Positions 9,087-17,769 of a stretch of 42,175 nucleotides of DNA are shown here, piece by piece; positions within the stretch are counted from its first letter, which is position 1; each line of letters opens with the position of its first letter. The DNA lies in assembly GCA_963923455.1 (NCBI GenBank), contig CAWULT010000031.1:1-42175 (forward strand), given 5' to 3'. The stretch is from CAWULT01 sp963923455 (GTDB lineage Bacteria; Acidobacteriota; Vicinamibacteria; Vicinamibacterales; UBA2999). The translations under genes were made by a program, and so were the position numbers. Under the pieces are notes generated by a model. That model made no database searches and was not told the origin of the DNA. It worked only from the letters and a program-made list of their open reading frames with translations.

Positions 9087-9116
9087 TTGACCTGTTCGCG
9101 GTTCCGCTGGTACAAG
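9087..9116 (+). promoter_or_regulatory. Promoter of the membrane-protein pair
   Basis: The -35 TTGACC (9087-9092) and -10 TACAAG (9111-9116) are separated by 18 bp, five and four consensus bases out of six. Transcription from near 9123 would give a 65-nt leader before the GTG at 9188. It is divergent from the TonB receptor promoter. Confidence 0.5.
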
Positions 9117-9173
9117 TTGCGCTTTCCAACACGCACGACGGGTCGCACCGGCAGGCGTCCCGCGCGTTCTCCT

Positions 9174-9178
9174 GGAGG
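9174..9178 (+). promoter_or_regulatory. Ribosome binding site that sets the GTG start at 9188
   Basis: GGAGG with a 9-nt spacer to GTG 9188. The first ATG (9197) would be 18 nt away, so the GTG is the better start. Confidence 0.7.
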
Positions 9179-9187
9179 CAGACCTTC

Positions 9188-9694
9188 GTGTCGATAATGA
9201 ACTTCCTCACCTGGGTGGACAACCTGCCGTCGAGCATCGCGCTGCGCGAGTCGACGTGGACCTACCCGGTCATCGAGTCCGTCCATTCCGTCGGGATTGC
9301 GCTGTTCTTCGGCGTGCTGCTGTTCTGGGACCTGCGCCTGATGGGCTTCGGTCTTCGGCGCGTGCCCGTTTCCCAGGTCTGGGCCCGACTCAGCCCCTGG
9401 TTCACCCTCGGCGCCGCCATCATGGTCGCGACCGGCCTGCTGCTCTTCTTCTCGAAGCCGCTGTTCTTCTGGGGGAACGTCTACTTCCGCGTCAAACTGA
9501 TCACGCTCGTCCTGGCCGCACTCAACATCGGTGCCTTCCACCTCGGCATCGAGAAGCGGCTGGCGCAGTGGGACACGGCCGTCGAGACGCCGGGCGCGGC
9601 CAAGCTGGCCGGCGGGTCGTCGATTCTCTTGTGGGGGCTGGTCATCGTCTGGGGGCGCCTGATCGCCTACAACTGGTACCCACCTCTCTTCTAG
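9188..9694 (+). CDS. Small integral membrane protein, first of a tandem paralogous pair (DUF6644-like)
   Basis: A 168-aa protein with four or five predicted membrane helices and no signal peptide. Recognisable signatures are ESTWTYPVIESVHSVGIALF near residue 22, then LLFWDLRLMGFGLR, WFTLGAAIMVATGLLLFF, YFRVKLITL and a C-terminal helix. It resembles proteins that I recall as DUF6644, of unknown function. The downstream gene at 9723 has the same order of motifs (ES, IE-VH, DLR-G-GLR, TG-LLF, F-VK), so the two arose by duplication and may form a heterodimer. The conserved histidine after IES/IET and the lysine of F-VK are the obvious functional residues. The start is GTG, set by GGAGG at 9174. 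Confidence 0.85.
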   Translation: MSIMNFLTWVDNLPSSIALRESTWTYPVIESVHSVGIALFFGVLLFWDLRLMGFGLRRVPVSQVWARLSPWFTLGAAIMVATGLLLFFSKPLFFWGNVYFRVKLITLVLAALNIGAFHLGIEKRLAQWDTAVETPGAAKLAGGSSILLWGLVIVWGRLIAYNWYPPLF

Positions 9695-9722
9695 TCCTTC
9701 GGTTTCGAGGAATCCAACGACT

Positions 9723-10202
9723 ATGGTCTTCAATCTTTTCACGTGGCTCGAGTCGACAGGCTTGTCGAAATCCATCAACGAGTCCCTGTACGCTTTCGCC
9801 TACATCGAGACCGTTCATCTGCTCGCGCTCGCCGTGCTCGGCGGCGCCACCTTGCTCGTTGATCTCCGGATGCTCGGGCTCGGCCTGCGGGAGCAGAGGG
9901 TCACCGACCTGGCACGCATCGCAAAGCCGTGGCTCGACTGGAGCCTGTTCCTGGTGCTCCTCACCGGCTTCCTGCTGTTCCTCTCGCTGGCCGCATCGAA
10001 GTACTACGTGCACTTCTACTTCTGGGTGAAGATGTACTTCCTGGCGGCGGCGATCGTGTTCACCTACACGTATCGCCAGTGGGTCATCAACGGCGGCGAG
10101 GAGAAGGCCAACTCCGGCGCCGGCCGGCTCGCCGGGGCCATGTCCGCGTTTCTGTGGGCCGGCGTCGCCTTCGCCGGCAAGGCCATCGGCTACATCTCGT
10201 AG
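9723..10202 (+). CDS. Small integral membrane protein, second of the paralogous pair (DUF6644-like)
   Basis: A 159-aa membrane protein, 28 bp after its paralogue. It shares ESLYAFAYIETVHLLALAVL, LVDLRMLGLGLR, DWSLFLVLLTGFLLFLS, FYFWVKMYFL and a final helix with the 9188 gene. Four or five membrane helices are predicted. The loop after the fourth helix (NGGEEKANSGAGRLAG) matches the LAGG loop of its partner. Both lack cysteines and CxxCH, so covalent haem is excluded. The conserved His in the second helix could still bind a cofactor, but that is a guess. The pair is followed by a GC hairpin and then by a ferredoxin gene, which may be unrelated. Confidence 0.84.
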   Translation: MVFNLFTWLESTGLSKSINESLYAFAYIETVHLLALAVLGGATLLVDLRMLGLGLREQRVTDLARIAKPWLDWSLFLVLLTGFLLFLSLAASKYYVHFYFWVKMYFLAAAIVFTYTYRQWVINGGEEKANSGAGRLAGAMSAFLWAGVAFAGKAIGYIS

Positions 10203-10220
10203 GTCCCGCCAGTCACAGGC

Positions 10221-10262
10221 CCCCCCCCGCCCGCGCCGGCCACCGGACGGCGGCGGGGGGGG
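10221..10262. terminator. GC-rich hairpin between the membrane pair and the ferredoxin gene
   Basis: A run of eight C (10221-10228) followed by GCC pairs with GGC plus eight G (10252-10262), giving an 11-bp stem of only G-C pairs. A smaller CCGG hairpin sits in the loop. There is no T-run, so the call as terminator is tentative. The C and G runs are also prone to sequencing slips. Confidence 0.4.
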
Positions 10263-10319
10263 CACTGCCCAGCCCGCCGGGCGTGCACGCCGGGGCCCGC
10301 ATTGTGTAAGCTCGGATCC

Positions 10320-10691
10320 ATGGCGTTCATCATCACGGATCCCTGCATCGGCACCAAGGACACGGCGTGCGTCGATGTCTGCCCCGTCGACTGCATCCAC
10401 CCCCGCAAGGACGAGCCCGAGTTCGCGACGGCGACGATGCTCTACATCCACCCGGACGAGTGCATCGACTGCGGGGCGTGCGTGCCCGCGTGTCCGGTGG
10501 CGGCGATCTACGATGGCCCCGACTCGACGCCCGCCACGCAGAAGGACCTGATCGAGGCCAATCGGATCTACCGCGGCGGCGATGCCGCTGCGATCGGCCG
10601 CGCCGAGGCGCTCGTGGCCGCCCACGTAGCCGCCAACGCCAGCCTCATGGGGGTGGCGCCCGAGGACCGCGCCGCCAGACACGGGAAGTAG
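10320..10691 (+). CDS. fdxA: 7Fe-type ferredoxin (3Fe-4S / 4Fe-4S)
   Basis: A 123-aa soluble ferredoxin. It begins MAFIITDPCIGTKDTACVDV, close to Azotobacter FdI. Cysteines: C9, C17, C21 and C25 in the first half, C48-C51-C54-C58 in the second (CIDCGACVPACP). By comparison with FdI, C9, C17 and C58 should hold a 3Fe-4S cluster and C21, C48, C51 and C54 a 4Fe-4S cluster. The second cysteine of a classical CxxC is replaced by threonine at position 12, consistent with a 3Fe cluster. The C-terminal extension is shorter than in FdI. The start at 10320 gives the canonical MAF start; an upstream GTG at 10302 would add six unlikely residues. It lies 3 bp before the 79-aa gene, so the two are cotranscribed. 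Confidence 0.93.
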   Translation: MAFIITDPCIGTKDTACVDVCPVDCIHPRKDEPEFATATMLYIHPDECIDCGACVPACPVAAIYDGPDSTPATQKDLIEANRIYRGGDAAAIGRAEALVAAHVAANASLMGVAPEDRAARHGK

Positions 10692-10694
10692 GCG

Positions 10695-10934
10695 ATGGCG
10701 CGCGGCTGGGAGAGCAAGGCCATCGAGTCGCAGCAGCAGGAGCCGATCGAGGTCTCCCCGGCAGCGGGTCCCGGCGACCCCGCCGCGCGGCAACGGCAGG
10801 CGGAGCGCCAGACGCTGCTGCTGGCGCGGCTCAAGGCGCTCTCCGATCTGCAGCATGCGTGCGCGCCCCCCCACCGGGCGATGCTCGAACAGGCCGTCGA
10901 AGACCTCGATCGCCGCATCGCCGACCTCGGCTGA
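10695..10934 (+). CDS. Small helical protein beginning MARGWESK
   Basis: A 79-aa hypothetical protein. It opens MARGWESKAIESQQQEP, followed by a low-complexity Pro/Ala stretch and a helical hairpin region (QRQAERQTLLLARLKALSDL, AMLEQAVEDLDRRIADL) with heptad-like leucines. There are no membrane segments and one cysteine. I recall similar MARGWESK-starting small proteins in Acidobacteriota, without known function. It starts 3 bp after the ferredoxin stop, so it is in the same operon. The helical hairpin suggests an oligomeric or adaptor protein, but this is inference. Confidence 0.78.
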   Translation: MARGWESKAIESQQQEPIEVSPAAGPGDPAARQRQAERQTLLLARLKALSDLQHACAPPHRAMLEQAVEDLDRRIADLG

Positions 10935-10992
10935 GTGCGCGTCGGACGCCCCGGGACTCCGGGCGCCGGCACGGCAAGCGACGGGGGCGGCG

Positions 10993-13900
10993 TCAGACCT
11001 GCAGGAGCACCGCCCGCGCCGGCCGGCCCATGGCCGCCGCGATCGCCTCGGCGTACAGGCCCACCTGATGGAGGTACCGGTCCAGCGCGTCGCCCTCCGC
11101 GCGATCGGTCTTGAAGTCCACCACCACGATGGCCTCACCCGTGTCGAACGCCAGGTCAACCACGCCCTCGACCAGCCGCTCGCCGACCCGAAGGGTGACC
11201 GGGGTCTCGCGATAGCAGCGGCCGCCCTCCGCCGCACGCGCCGCCGCCCGCAGGAGGTCGTGCTGGAGGACCCGCGTGACCAGTTCCACGGCCGCGGCCA
11301 CCTCCGTCCGGTCGGCGCCGAGCAGCCGCCCGTGGCCGGATGCCAGTCCGGGCAGCACGGCGGCGGCCGCCCCATCGAGCGGCGCGTCCGACAACAGCGC
11401 GTGGACGAGGGCGCCGAACCGCGGGCCCGCCGGCCGGGCGCCGGCGCCGTCGAGCGTCTCGACCCGCACACTGGCCCGAGGCGGCGCCTCCCCGCTCACC
11501 ACCATCGCCGCGGCGTGCTCGGTGGCCGTGACCACCTCGAGCGACGCCAGCCGTCCGGCCGCCACCGCCGCGTCTCGCCGGCGGCGCCACGACGCGTGCT
11601 GTGCCAGGTAGTGCTGGAGCACGGCCGGCTCGACGTCCTTGACGATCAGATCGTCTCGCCGCAGCCCGAACGGCGCCTGCACACCGAGTTCGAGGCGCTC
11701 GGGCTCCGGCGACCACCACACCGTCTCGTACGCGTCGTCGCCCGAACCGTGCCGATGCCGCCCCGGGCACACCGTCAGCCGCGAGGCCGGATCGCCGCCG
11801 GGCCGGCTCAGCACCGAGTCTCGACTCTTGAAGGGCGGACAGCCCGGACCGGGCTCCGCGGCCCGCCGCACGCCCTCGTCCGGGTAGACCGCGGCGTTCA
11901 ACGGCGCGATCCAGCCCTCGTCGTACGCCTCGTCGCCGACCGCCGGTACGACGAGGAGGTCCCGCGCACGAGTCGCCGCGACATAGGCCACGCGTCGGCC
12001 CTCGGCCGTCTCCCGGCTCAGTTCGAGGGCCCGGTGGTCGTTGAGGTCTCTCGGCGACCAGCCGCCGATGCGAATGGCGCAGCGGTCGCCGTCGACGTGG
12101 CGGGACGCCTCGGTGGGCGTCAGGCGGGCCGTGATGTCGGCCAGGATCACGACCGGAAACTCCAGGCCCTTGGCCTTGTGCACGGTCATCAGCCGGACGC
12201 CATCGCTCCCTTCCTCGAGGATCGGGGCTTCGGCCGCCTGCCCGCCGGCTGCGGCTTCCCGCAACCGCTCGACGAATCCCCGGAACGACATGCCGCCGTC
12301 GCGCTCGTACTGGCGGGCGAGTTCCCCGACGTGGAGGACGTTGGCGAGCGCCTGTTCGCCTGCCGGCCGCAGCACGAAGCCGACGTGCGCGCGGGTGTGC
12401 TCGAGGAGTTCGGCCACGGTCTCGGCGACCGGCCGGGCATTGCGGCGGACGTGCAGCATCCGCAGCACCTCGAGCGCCTGCCGGATGGGGTCGAGTGCCG
12501 CCGGCAGGTCCGATGGGATGCGGAACGGGTGGAAGCGTCCGGCGATCCGGTGGAACTCGAGCAGCTCCTCGTCGCCGACGGCGAACAGCGCTCCCCGGAG
12601 TGCGGCGAACACCGAGAGCTGATCGTCCGGCCATTCGATCGCCATCAGCGCCGCCCGCACCGTCTCGATCTCCTCCCGGTCGTGGAAGGCCTTGCCCCCG
12701 ACCAGCAGGTGCCGGATGCCGCGGGCCTCGAGCGCATCGACGTACGGCCGGGTCGCGTCCTCGCCGTAGCTGACGAAGCGGCGGAACAGGATGCAGACGT
12801 GCCGTGGCTCCAGCGCGACGCGGCGATCCGGATCGCGCCGCTCGGTCACGCGCCAACCGCTCTCACGGAGCAGCCACTGCACGTAGGCGCCCACCGCGTC
12901 GGGCAGCGACCGCTCGATCTCGCGGGCCGACACCCCGCGCGGCCCGTATGGCTCGGGCACCGGCAGCACGACGACCGCGGGCCGGGCCGGGTCGTCCGGG
13001 CGAGATCCCTCGAGCGGCACCCACTGGGCCTGGCGCGCCTCGATGTCGCCGTCCATCAGCGGGGCGAACGCGGTGTTGACGAGGCGCCGAATCGCCGGCA
13101 CGCTGCGGAAGCTGCGCCGCAGTTCCACGACCGTGCCGCCGGCCCGGACCAGCTGATCGCGCACGCGCCGGTACACGTCGACGTCGGCGCCGCGGAAGCG
13201 GTAGATCGACTGCTTCGGGTCGCCCACGATGAACAGCTTGCCGGGGGCCGGCGTGACGTCCTCCCACCGCGTGACGTCCGGGTCGCCCGAGGCGAGCAGC
13301 AACAGCAGCTCGGCCTGCACGGGATCGGTGTCCTGGAACTCGTCCACGAAGAGATGCGTGAAGCGGCGCTGGAAGTGCCGGCGCACGACGGCATCGTCGC
13401 GGACGAGGTCCCTCGCGCGCAGCAGCAGATCCTGGTAGTCGAGCGCGCCCTCCCGCTCCTTCGCCGCAGCGTAGGCCGCCAGGCAGCCCTGCAGCTCCTC
13501 GTGCAGCCGCGCCGCGAGGTCGGCGTCGGCCCGCACCTGGAAGTCGTCCAGCGCGAGGACGAGCGCGTCGCGCGCCTGCAGGACCTGCGCGCGCGGAACC
13601 CCTTTGGCGTAGGTCGGCCCGCTGCCCTTGCGGGCGCGCTTGAACTCGCGATTCTTCCGCAGTTCGACGAGCTGAGCCTCGATCCCGTCGAGCGTGGCCT
13701 CGGTCGCAGCGCCCGGATCCGCGCCGGCGATCTCCCGGTACAGGCGGCGTACCGGCTCGGTGTCGACCGACAGGTTGTCGCCCGCGTACGAGGCCCCGGC
13801 CGACACCCCGGCCAGTTCGCCCAGCCGCGCGAGGACGACGCCGATGGCGGCCCGTCGGTCGAAGGGCTCGCGCGTCCACGCGCCGCGGTAGCTGCGCCAC

Positions 13901-14478
13901 TCCGCCAGCTCGATGCCGGCCCGGCGCAGCCGGTCGATCGGCCCGTCGTCGTCCGCCTCGCCAGGGCGCGGCGCCCGGCCCGGGCGGCGCAGCGACCGGC
14001 GGACGCCCTCCGGGGGTGACTCGAGCGTCGACTGGAACCACGCGCCGAATGCCTCGTCGAACAGCGCGCGCGCCTGACCCTCCGACAGCACCCGGAACAA
14101 CGGGTCGATGCGGGCCTCGACCGGCCGCTCGCGCAGCAGGTCGGCGCACAGCCCGTGGATGGTGCTGATGTGGGCCTCCTCGAGCCGCCGGACCGCCTCT
14201 GTCAGCCTCGCCACCGCCGACGGCTCCGCGCCGGCCTCGACGCCCTCCTGCTCCAGGCGCTGCCGCAGCCGCAGCTTCAGTTCGCCGGCCGCCTTTTCGG
14301 TGAAGGTGACCGCCGCGATCCGGTCGACCTCCGCTCGTCCTTCAGCGAGCACGCGGACGATCCGGGACACCAGCTCGGTCGTCTTGCCGGTGCCGGCCGC
14401 GGCCTCGACGACGATCGTCCGGTCGATGGCCGTACGAATCAGGGCGCGCGCCGCGTCGTCGGCGGCCGACGTCGTCAT
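10993..14478 (-). CDS. addA: AddA/RecB-like helicase-nuclease (UvrD-type, PD-(D/E)XK C terminus)
   Basis: A 1161-aa superfamily 1 helicase fused to a nuclease. Walker A is AAAGTGKTT at about residues 27-34, followed by AAVTFTEKAAGELKLRL (motif Ia). The DEFQDTDP Walker B motif is at about 378, then GDPKQSIYRFRGADVD (motif III/IV region), the C-terminal helicase motif LMTVHKAKGLEFPVVI, and AYVAATRARDLLVV. Near the end, VVDFKTD at about 1120 and YLHQVGLYAEAI form the RecB-type nuclease core. Known: AddA with AddB resects double-strand breaks from DNA ends for RecA. It is translationally coupled to the addB-like gene (ATGA overlap at 14475-14478), which fixes the start at 14478. It is last in the run that begins at aat. 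Confidence 0.93.
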   Translation of the reverse strand: MTTSAADDAARALIRTAIDRTIVVEAAAGTGKTTELVSRIVRVLAEGRAEVDRIAAVTFTEKAAGELKLRLRQRLEQEGVEAGAEPSAVARLTEAVRRLEEAHISTIHGLCADLLRERPVEARIDPLFRVLSEGQARALFDEAFGAWFQSTLESPPEGVRRSLRRPGRAPRPGEADDDGPIDRLRRAGIELAEWRSYRGAWTREPFDRRAAIGVVLARLGELAGVSAGASYAGDNLSVDTEPVRRLYREIAGADPGAATEATLDGIEAQLVELRKNREFKRARKGSGPTYAKGVPRAQVLQARDALVLALDDFQVRADADLAARLHEELQGCLAAYAAAKEREGALDYQDLLLRARDLVRDDAVVRRHFQRRFTHLFVDEFQDTDPVQAELLLLLASGDPDVTRWEDVTPAPGKLFIVGDPKQSIYRFRGADVDVYRRVRDQLVRAGGTVVELRRSFRSVPAIRRLVNTAFAPLMDGDIEARQAQWVPLEGSRPDDPARPAVVVLPVPEPYGPRGVSAREIERSLPDAVGAYVQWLLRESGWRVTERRDPDRRVALEPRHVCILFRRFVSYGEDATRPYVDALEARGIRHLLVGGKAFHDREEIETVRAALMAIEWPDDQLSVFAALRGALFAVGDEELLEFHRIAGRFHPFRIPSDLPAALDPIRQALEVLRMLHVRRNARPVAETVAELLEHTRAHVGFVLRPAGEQALANVLHVGELARQYERDGGMSFRGFVERLREAAAGGQAAEAPILEEGSDGVRLMTVHKAKGLEFPVVILADITARLTPTEASRHVDGDRCAIRIGGWSPRDLNDHRALELSRETAEGRRVAYVAATRARDLLVVPAVGDEAYDEGWIAPLNAAVYPDEGVRRAAEPGPGCPPFKSRDSVLSRPGGDPASRLTVCPGRHRHGSGDDAYETVWWSPEPERLELGVQAPFGLRRDDLIVKDVEPAVLQHYLAQHASWRRRRDAAVAAGRLASLEVVTATEHAAAMVVSGEAPPRASVRVETLDGAGARPAGPRFGALVHALLSDAPLDGAAAAVLPGLASGHGRLLGADRTEVAAAVELVTRVLQHDLLRAAARAAEGGRCYRETPVTLRVGERLVEGVVDLAFDTGEAIVVVDFKTDRAEGDALDRYLHQVGLYAEAIAAAMGRPARAVLLQV

Positions 14479-17400
14479 GGCTTCTCCCGGAGCGCGAGGA
14501 GGTCGGCGAGCGGCTCGCGCGCCTTGCGGGCGACCCGCCGCTCGACGTCGGGTCCGCACACGGACCGGTAGTCGCACCGCGTGCACGCGTCCTCGGCCGG
14601 GGCCGCCGCGAGGAAGCCGGCCGCGACCACGCGGTCGATCGTCCGGAGCACGTCGAGCCCTTCCGCCCGGGACCGCTCGTTCAGCGGGATCTCGTGGGAC
14701 TGAAACCCGCCGGTGGCCGTGCAGTAGAACAGCCGTCCCTGACGGACGGGCCGGCTCAGGGCGGCTTCGACCGCCAGGCCGTAGAGCACCGGCTGCAGCA
14801 CGGTACCGCCGCCCACGACCACCGTGTCGATGCGGTCTGGCCTCCGGCCCGTCTTGTGATCGGTCACCCGCAGCAGGCCCGTCTCCCGGTGCGTCTCGAT
14901 CAGGTCGACCGCGCCGCGCAGCCGGAAGCCCCCCTCGAGCACCACGTCCGGCCGGGCCTGCGCCGCCTCCCGGCCTGGCACGTCGCCGAAGGCGAACTCG
15001 AACTCCAGGGGCGTCCACTCGGCGCCCTCGCGGGCCAGAACGGCCAGCCATCCATGCAGGTCGCGGCGCATGCCCTCGATCTCGTCGAGCCAGACACGCT
15101 CCACCGCCGGGGCGAGTTCCTCGTGGGCCTCGGAGGCCGTGGCGTCGATCACCTCGTCGAGCACGGCCCGCGCGGGCGCCTCCGCGGCCGGCGTCACGGG
15201 CAACGCGTTCCGATCCCGCAGGGCGCGCAAGCACCGTTCCTGTATCTGATGGAAGAGGCTGCCGCGCGTCAGCGGATCGAGCCGCTGCAGCGGCTCGGTC
15301 CGGTCGAGCGGGTGCAGGCGGTAGATCGCCGACAGCACGAACTGGTACGGGCACGTGCTGAAGCGCTGCAGCGCCGACAGCGAATAGGCGCGCGCGCTCA
15401 GTCGCTGCTTCCCCAGCGCCTCGCGCGTGAAGGGCGTGACGCGCGTCAGCCCGTCGCTCGGCGACCAGCGCCGGTCGCCCCGGGCCCACCGGTCGATCAC
15501 CGACCGGCGCAGCGGCTCGTTCAACTTCAGCAGGTAGTGCGCGTGCCCTCTGACGCGGGCCGGATCGGACGCGTCGAGCAGCTGGCGCAGGACGGCCAGG
15601 TCGTGTTCCTGCTCGTCGATCGCCGCTTCCGGCGCCGTGGGCGCGGGCCAGGCGAGCAGCGCATCGCCGGCCGCGCGGGCCTGCGCCTCGAGCGACTCCT
15701 GGTCCGGGACCAGGCCCGTCGCCGCACGCATCACGTCGAGCGCGTAGAACGAGGGGACGCGCGCGCGCGACTCGCTGACTTCGATGCGCGGATACGACAC
15801 GTACAGCCGCTCGCCGGCCGCACCGACCGCGATCTGCAGCATCACGCGTTCGGCGTGCAGGCGCTCGCGCTGCGTCGAGAGCCCCGCGCCGGCCTCGACA
15901 CGCAGGCCGTCCAGCAGCAGCGCATCCTCGCGCGGCCGCTGCGGAAACAGCCGCTCGGCGAGCCCCGGCACGAAGACCACCCGGAACGCCCGCCCGCGCG
16001 CCTGTTCCGGAGTGGAGACGAACACCCGGCCGTACCGGCGGGACGGGGGCTGCGCCTCCACCGTCAGCAGGCGCTCGGCCAGCACGCGCCGTACCTCGTC
16101 GATCGAGACGGGTCCGACGTCGGCCATCGGCCGCAGGTCCGCGAGTACCCTGAGCACGTGGGACGGGGCCCGCAGGACCCGGGGCGCCAGCGCCTCGAAG
16201 CGATCCAGCCAGGGCCCCCACGCACTCTCGCGCGGCCAGGCCGCCAAGGCCTCCACGACCGGCACGGCGAACGCGCGCAGGTGCTGCAGCTGCTCCAGCG
16301 TCTGCCGGACGGCTCGACCGCGCGCGTCGTCGCCGTCGTCACGTCCGGCCTCGCACGCCTGTCGCTCGAGTTCGCGCGCGATGCCATCGAGGCGCCGGGT
16401 CCAGCGAGTGGCGTCACCACCGACGACCGACGCCTCCACCAGGAGTCGCTCCCACCGCCACGGCGCCGCCACGGCGCCGCCGATCACGGGGTCGCCTTCG
16501 CCCGCGCGCTCCGCCAGCGCCTCGACCTGCTCCCGCTCGCCCTCGTCGTCCACCCGGTCCACCGGGCGGCCGAGCGCCTCGTCACCGGGCGGCGTCCACG
16601 GCTCTCCTGCCGTCGGCTCCCGCGGCACCTGACCGAGCGACAGGTACTCGGCAAAGCGCGCGGCCGACAACTGCTCCGCGGCGCAGGCCAGCAGGGCCAG
16701 GAAGGCACGTCCAGCAGGATGCGGCCGCCGGGTGCCCCGGTCGAACCATGCGGGCACGCTGGCGCGCGCCAGCGCCTGCTCGAGCAGACCGGTGTACTGC
16801 TCCGGCGACCGGACGAGCACCGCCATCTCATCGAACGGCACGCCGCGTTCCGCCTCCCGCAGCAGTCGCCGCGCCACCTCGATTGCCTCCCGGCCCTCGC
16901 CAGGCGCCGAGAAGAACTCGAGCGCGCCGTCCAACTCGCGCCTCGGGGGCGCGGGGTCGGTCACGAAGAGGTGGCGCCGAAGACGGGCGAGGTCGCCGTC
17001 GCCACGGTCGGGGAGAACCTCGACCTCTCCGCCCATCCCCTCGAACGCCCGCACGGCGTCGGCGTCGGCGCCAGGCACCGTCGCAAGCGACTCGGAGGCG
17101 CCCGCGACGAGCGTGGCCACGACCGCACGCTCGGCCTCGTGTTCGAGCGGCAGATCCAGCAGCACGACGACCTCGGCCGGCGGACGTCGGGCGATGGCCG
17201 CGGCCGCCGTCCGCAGCAGCGCGGCCCGGTCGGCCGTCGCCGCACCCGCGAAGCCGGCCTCGAACCGGTCCAGCAGGCGCGACAGGTCACCGCCAGCACC
17301 CGGCAGCGGCTCGAGCCGCGAAGCCGGCACCCCTGCCAGGCGCACTTCCTGAAGCGTCCGCGCCAGCGCGCGCGGAAACCCCGGCGTGCCGGCCACCGGC

Positions 17401-17729
17401 GCGAAGTACGCGAGGCCGCCTCCGCGCACGGCCTCGAACGCCGCCCTTGTGGCCACCGCCTCCGCACCCAGCCGGGACGTCGGTGCGAGCCCTTCGGCGG
17501 CGAGCGCGGCCAGCGCGGCGCGGGCCGCCACCTGCGTCAGGCTCAGGCGCTCGATTCCGAACGTGGCCGGCTTCTGCCTCGCCATGGCGCGGACCAGGTC
17601 GTCGGCCGCGCCTCGCGAGGAGGCGACGACCAGCACACGGGTGCCGGGGGCGCACCCGGCAAGGCTGGCCCGCGCGACGGCCAGCCGGTCGGCCGCGCAC
17701 GACGACACCGCGATGCGAAGGCGTCCCAT
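14475..17729 (-). CDS. addB: AddB-like nuclease subunit with Fe-S cluster motif
   Basis: A 1084-aa partner of the AddA-like protein. The N-terminal half has a helicase-like fold but no intact Walker A: where one is expected the sequence reads VLVVASSRGAADDL. At about 645-670 is RGRAFRVVFVPGLAERLFP, the equivalent of the helicase C-terminal motif. The C-terminal nuclease has TDHKTGRRPD at about 957 and VLQPVLYGLAVE. An iron-sulfur type cysteine set frames it: a cysteine near 793 in RFSTCPYQF and CTRCDYRSVC at about 1047-1056 (CxxC, five residues, C), as in known AddB proteins. The start at 17729 (MGRLRIAV) was chosen because it begins the first beta strand. The gap to pdxH is 40 bp. Confidence 0.88.
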   Translation of the reverse strand: MGRLRIAVSSCAADRLAVARASLAGCAPGTRVLVVASSRGAADDLVRAMARQKPATFGIERLSLTQVAARAALAALAAEGLAPTSRLGAEAVATRAAFEAVRGGGLAYFAPVAGTPGFPRALARTLQEVRLAGVPASRLEPLPGAGGDLSRLLDRFEAGFAGAATADRAALLRTAAAAIARRPPAEVVVLLDLPLEHEAERAVVATLVAGASESLATVPGADADAVRAFEGMGGEVEVLPDRGDGDLARLRRHLFVTDPAPPRRELDGALEFFSAPGEGREAIEVARRLLREAERGVPFDEMAVLVRSPEQYTGLLEQALARASVPAWFDRGTRRPHPAGRAFLALLACAAEQLSAARFAEYLSLGQVPREPTAGEPWTPPGDEALGRPVDRVDDEGEREQVEALAERAGEGDPVIGGAVAAPWRWERLLVEASVVGGDATRWTRRLDGIARELERQACEAGRDDGDDARGRAVRQTLEQLQHLRAFAVPVVEALAAWPRESAWGPWLDRFEALAPRVLRAPSHVLRVLADLRPMADVGPVSIDEVRRVLAERLLTVEAQPPSRRYGRVFVSTPEQARGRAFRVVFVPGLAERLFPQRPREDALLLDGLRVEAGAGLSTQRERLHAERVMLQIAVGAAGERLYVSYPRIEVSESRARVPSFYALDVMRAATGLVPDQESLEAQARAAGDALLAWPAPTAPEAAIDEQEHDLAVLRQLLDASDPARVRGHAHYLLKLNEPLRRSVIDRWARGDRRWSPSDGLTRVTPFTREALGKQRLSARAYSLSALQRFSTCPYQFVLSAIYRLHPLDRTEPLQRLDPLTRGSLFHQIQERCLRALRDRNALPVTPAAEAPARAVLDEVIDATASEAHEELAPAVERVWLDEIEGMRRDLHGWLAVLAREGAEWTPLEFEFAFGDVPGREAAQARPDVVLEGGFRLRGAVDLIETHRETGLLRVTDHKTGRRPDRIDTVVVGGGTVLQPVLYGLAVEAALSRPVRQGRLFYCTATGGFQSHEIPLNERSRAEGLDVLRTIDRVVAAGFLAAAPAEDACTRCDYRSVCGPDVERRVARKAREPLADLLALREKP

Positions 17730-17769
17730 CCAGAACCCCGCGGAGGAATCGGGCTGCAGGAGACGCGCC

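Noticed and set aside
10855..14019. Long plus-strand open frame opposite addA
   Set aside because: Compositional shadow: no recognisable motifs, while the minus strand holds all helicase and nuclease motifs in order.
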